Assembly: GCA_028622995.1 (NCBI GenBank)
Contig: JAJQJQ010000009.1
Location: 496,001-560,000, forward strand
DNA from: Panagrolaimus kolymaensis
Taxonomy: Eukaryota > Nematoda > Chromadorea > Rhabditida > Panagrolaimidae
Direction of reading: 5' to 3'
DNA length: 64,000 bases
The notes below the pieces were generated by a model. The model searched no databases. It was given only the letters and a program-made list of their open reading frames with translations, and was not told the origin of the DNA. Position numbers and translations under genes: made by a program. Within the stretch, counting starts at the first letter, position 1, and each line of letters opens with the position of its first letter. Below, piece by piece: positions 60,515-64,000 of the stretch.

Positions 60515-62446
60515 ATGATGTTTTTGTATTTGATTGTTGCCATTGTTTTTTTCGGCGGTTTAAACATGGTCCATAGTGATGGAGAACAACAACCAGGATT
60601 TACATGTCGTGACATGAATAATAAACCTGTGGATTGGTGAGTTGATCAAACAAACAAAAAAATAGGGGGAAAATGGTTCTGGCATTTTCGAGGCTATTAA
60701 ATAAATGCAAATTTTAAAAAGTTGATATAAAAATTATGGAAATTTTTTAAGTTGTGTACTGCTTTTTTTGCTACTAATTTACATAGTTTTTGCTCCACTA
60801 AAAATTACAAGGTTTTTCATATCTAAAAAAAGTCTTATTAAACTTTTTTATTTTATTTATTGGAGCATATTTAATTTAGAAGAGGCTATTCATTAAAACC
60901 AAATTAAAATATAAAGCAAATTTTATTTCAATTCATTTTTCTTTTTTTTTTTTGTAAAATACTGGTGAGAAAATAGTCAATTACTTAGGTTAAAAAAAAC
61001 AGTATTTTTTTCTGTTTAAGACCCACAATTTTTTTAATTATCTCAAAAATAAGATTAAAAAACTAACCATTTATTCTAAGTTTTTGACTGCATTTATTTT
61101 AGGTATATTTTCTACAAATTTCCCCGAATGTATGATATCAATGACATAGTTTATTCTGGTAAAGATTTCATTTACATGGATGCAAATAATATTAAATGGG
61201 TTTATCCAAATACTTTGATGAATGAAACAAATCATGCTGTTTATTATACCCTTCAGCAATATTATGAATCGAAAGATAATACAGCTGTAAAAGTTTTTTT
61301 AATCTCAAAAAATCAATCATTGAAACATAGAAAATTTATTTTAGGATAATTTTTATATTTTATATAATGATGAATTTCCAAATAGCACCATTTGGAGCCC
61401 TGATTCAGGACATCAAAAAGGTGTGGCATTGTTTAATAAAAATGGTGGATATTGGCTCATTCATTCAATTCCTAAATTTCCGAGCAACTCGAGTTACGAT
61501 TATCCTTCAAATGCAATTTATTATGGACAAATGGGAATTTGCATTTCATTTGATTATTCAGCTTTAAATTCCATCGGTAAAAAATAAAACAAAAAATCTA
61601 AAATATTTTTTTAGTTAATTATAAAAATTTTCAGCCACTCAATTGTATTTTACTTATCCATTTGTATATACTCGAAATGTTCCCGCTTCAATGCTAGCAG
61701 ATTTTCCATCCTTAAAAAATATTGCTGACAACACCCATAAAACTAATTCACCTTACACTAGCATGGTAGCTTTTAAAAGTATTGGAGGGAAGCAATTTTG
61801 GCATTTTGCTAAAACTGGATCTTTCGGGAAAGGTAAACCAATAACAACAAAAAATTTTAAGAAGAAATATTTTAATTTTAGATTTGTATTACGATTTTGT
61901 TTCCCAGCAACTTGCAACTGGGTTATTAGTTCAATCATGGATGCATGGAACGTAAGTTTTTTTTAAACTTAAAATCAAGTTTATGTATTTTTCATTTACA
62001 GAAATGGCAGTTATGCAAATAATATTAATTCCACTTGTCGTCCACCAAATCCATACAATGTAAGCATTAAAAAATCAAAAACTAGTAGTTTCAGTAAAAA
62101 AGTTTTTAATTTTTAAGGTTTATGATGCCCATAATATTGTTACACCGTTTCTTAATTTCACTTCCTATGATGATCACTCAAAGTTCGCCATTGCTCACGC
62201 AGATAGTGGATATCCATTTCCATATCAATGCATCGGGGATATTAATCGACAGGTAAAAACTTCCCATAAAAATATTCGCCTAATTAATTTAATGTATTGT
62301 TTACTTTTTAGCTTTCACAAACTCATCGAGGAGGTGGAACAATGTGTTTCTTGGATGCCACTGTTTTCCCAGTTTTTAGTCAACTTATAAACACCTTTTA
62401 TCCATGTAAAAAATCAAATTATTTCCATTATTCTGTAAAAAATTAA
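60515..62446 (+). CDS. Deoxyribonuclease II (acid DNase)
   Basis: Predicted 377-aa secreted or lysosomal acid nuclease. Exons 60515-60636, 61103-61286, 61345-61576, 61635-61832, 61882-61951, 62002-62059, 62118-62252 and 62312-62446. A signal peptide ([20 protein letters not shown]) is followed by the family start [21 protein letters not shown]. The first catalytic-region His is in [17 protein letters not shown] (His125, matching the HTKG motif) with LIHSIPKFP after it. The second is in DHSKFAIAH (His308, DHSKW-type). The conserved end is [20 protein letters not shown]. Length is normal for DNase II; nematode members (NUC-1, CRN-6/7) digest apoptotic and dietary DNA. AATAAA overlaps just past the stop codon. 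Confidence 0.96.
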
Positions 62447-63054
62447 AATAAATTAAGCTTTTCTTATTCATAAATAAATAAAGTTAATTATGTAATCACA
62501 AACAAATACAGTTTTTTTACATCCTGGGTTAAGAAGATAAATGCATAAAAAAAGTTTAGCTCTTGTGAAAAAAATGGGTTGAGAAACCGTAATAATCGTG
62601 AATGAGTTCAATCCATGGCTCCATCTTACATTGTTGATAAAATTTATAAAATATCTATGTAAATTTTTATGGGTGCGGCAAATAGATATCATTTATTTGC
62701 TACCTTGTCCAGTATTTTATTTTCCGGGGCTTTTGTTTGCGTGCTTTTTCTTTTTGGGCTTTCTTTAACTACCATATTATCCTTTTGCGGGCTTTAAAAA
62801 AATATATCATGTTAGAAATTTTATTTGATCCTATTTTCGTTTTAATATTTAAAAATGCTGACGAAAGTTCCAATGTCATCTTCAAACATTTTATATATCT
62901 CTCATTTCTGATAATGAATTATTCTTTGTTCCACGTTCCTTCTATTAAATTTGTTCCTTCTGTTTTAAAATTATTTCTCTTCACTGCATTTTCGTGGAAT
63001 TTCGTGTTTTTTTAAATTTAATTTTGAAGTAATAAACGAAATTTTCAGGTAAAC
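62447..63054. other. DNase II to kinase intergenic gap
   Basis: 608 bp between two same-strand genes, AT-rich. A minus-strand frame (62468-62692) shows a short coding-like stretch (KMEPWIELIHDYYGFSTHFF) that ends in stops and may be decayed. TTTTCAG just before the kinase ATG (ending at 63048) is a good acceptor, usable for trans-splicing of the kinase transcript. Confidence 0.4.
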
Positions 63055-64000
63055 ATGACGACGTCAACTCCATTCGGTAGCTTTAACTACAGCGACTATG
63101 TTTATGAAAAATTCTTGGGAATGGGTGAGTTTTTTTTATTTTTGAAATTTTATAAAATAGCTTTTAAAATATTACTTTTTTTCTTTGACATATTATAATT
63201 GTTCCACGAAATAATAAACAAAACTTAATTTTTTACATATGTTTATATTACTAAATTGTTTATAAAAATTAGAGAATTTTTTATTTATAAATTACTAAAA
63301 TAAATCGGTTACTTTTTTTTATGAGGAAATGGATCTGTCGCAATTTACCGAAATTCAATAAATGGCCATCAAATTGCTGTAAAACAAACTGAACTTGGTT
63401 CAGGTTCCCGAATGGAGGCTCACATTCTCAAAAGCTTGAAGAATAGTAAGCGAATTATTCAATATCTTCATCATCGCGAAACTGGCCTTAATCTGCTTAT
63501 ATATATGGAGCTAGCCGATGGGGATCTTCATCATTACATAAGAGAAAATGGACCTATTGGGAATTCTCTGAAATTTTGGCAAATGGCTTATCAAATGGCT
63601 GAAGGAATTTTTAAAATCCACAAATCAGGTTACATGCACCGTGATCTCAAACCATCAAATGTACTGGTGGTAAATGGGAATCAAATCAAAATTGCAGATT
63701 TTGGTTCAAGCGCTGAAATTGCAAAGAAACCAACTTCAAGACGAGTAAGTTACTTTTTTACTTTATCATTACTTTTTTTTTCAATTTACAAGATTCCAAA
63801 GTTTTTAGCTTGGAACCATCAAAGCTCCCGAAATGATTCTTGGTCAACCTTACAACGAAAAAATTGATATTTGGTGTTTAGGATGCATCTATTATTACAT
63901 TACAACTGGAAAATATCCGTTCAATAGCGATCAAACTTATTTAACAAATATTGGAGAACGTATTGGTTATACTTCAAAATATTTGGAACTTGTAAAGAAT
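63055..64000 (+). CDS. Protein kinase, N-terminal part (runs off window)
   Basis: Partial Ser/Thr-type kinase domain. Exons 63055-63124, 63326-63744 and 63809-64000 (open at the edge). The Gly-rich loop is FLGMGNGSVAIY, one residue shorter between glycines than the usual GxGxxGxV. The ATP-binding Lys is in QIAVKQTE, the hinge is IYMELADGDLHHYI, the catalytic loop is HRDLKPSNVL, then IADFGSS, and the activation segment ends in KAPEMILGQPYN followed by IDIWCLGCI. HRDLKPSN points to Ser/Thr specificity. The protein begins almost at the kinase domain (20 residues before it). The subfamily cannot be told without the rest. Confidence 0.9.

Overview
This window reads as AT-rich nuclear DNA from a nematode. 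The genes are split by many short introns (mostly about 40-80 bp) with GT donors and T-rich TTTCAG/TTTTTAG acceptors. Several genes belong to nematode-typical sets: a FLP-32-type neuropeptide precursor (AMRNSLVRFG between dibasic sites), a DCT-1/BNIP3 mitophagy receptor, a SLC26 (SULP-type) transporter, a nematode GH20 hexosaminidase, a MIG-18-type Fn1 secreted protein, and a divergent F-box-like family. The non-coding DNA is dominated by A/T homopolymers and AAATAAAA-type simple sequence, so most short open frames in it are noise. A clade IV (panagrolaimid-like) nematode is my best guess, but that is inference. All gene models below were spliced by eye; in each model called complete the exons join in frame from a start codon to a stop.

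Layout. 1-8868: no gene I can establish, only a few exon-like islands. 8869-11362 (-): SLC26 anion transporter. 13782-15691 (+): tandem F-box-like units, broken by a nonsense codon and a perfect 78-bp inverted repeat. 16148-17183 (-): divergent caspase, 5' end unresolved. 17.2-22.5 kb: gene-poor with decayed coding-like tracts. 22551-23798 (+): papain-family peptidase with a mucin-like Thr tail. 24071-24152: tRNA-Ser(GCT). 24418-25605 (-): pyrimidine 5'-nucleotidase. 25909-26977 (-): MIG-18-type Fn1 secreted protein. 28412-29116 (-): 74-aa LEA-like protein. 30127-31403 (-): Cys-rich secreted orphan. 32172-39341 (+): 2126-aa secreted VWA/EGF/C-type-lectin protein. 41271-42860 (+): flp-32. 43959-45101 (+): arl-3. 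45690-46564 (-): F-box-like gene with a frameshift. 46743-47016 (-): ABC-F relic. 50077-51290 (+): dct-1. 52213-54583 (+): MICU-type EF-hand protein. 55313-57405 (-): GH20 hexosaminidase. 60515-62446 (+): DNase II. 63055-64000 (+): protein kinase running off the window.

There is no operon-like block that works as one pathway. Local themes are: a secretory/extracellular stretch (22.5-39.3 kb), a mitochondrial pair (dct-1 and the MICU gene, same strand, 0.9 kb apart), and lysosomal/Golgi hydrolases (GH20, DNase II). The most unusual structures are the palindrome inside the F-box-like pseudogene, a ~190-bp direct repeat of a tRNA/gene junction that brackets the nucleotidase gene, a caspase with a changed active-site pentapeptide, a giant protein made of repeated EGF-EGF-VWA modules in which three of four VWA domains have lost the metal site, and candidate CLEAR and X-box elements upstream of dct-1 and arl-3.
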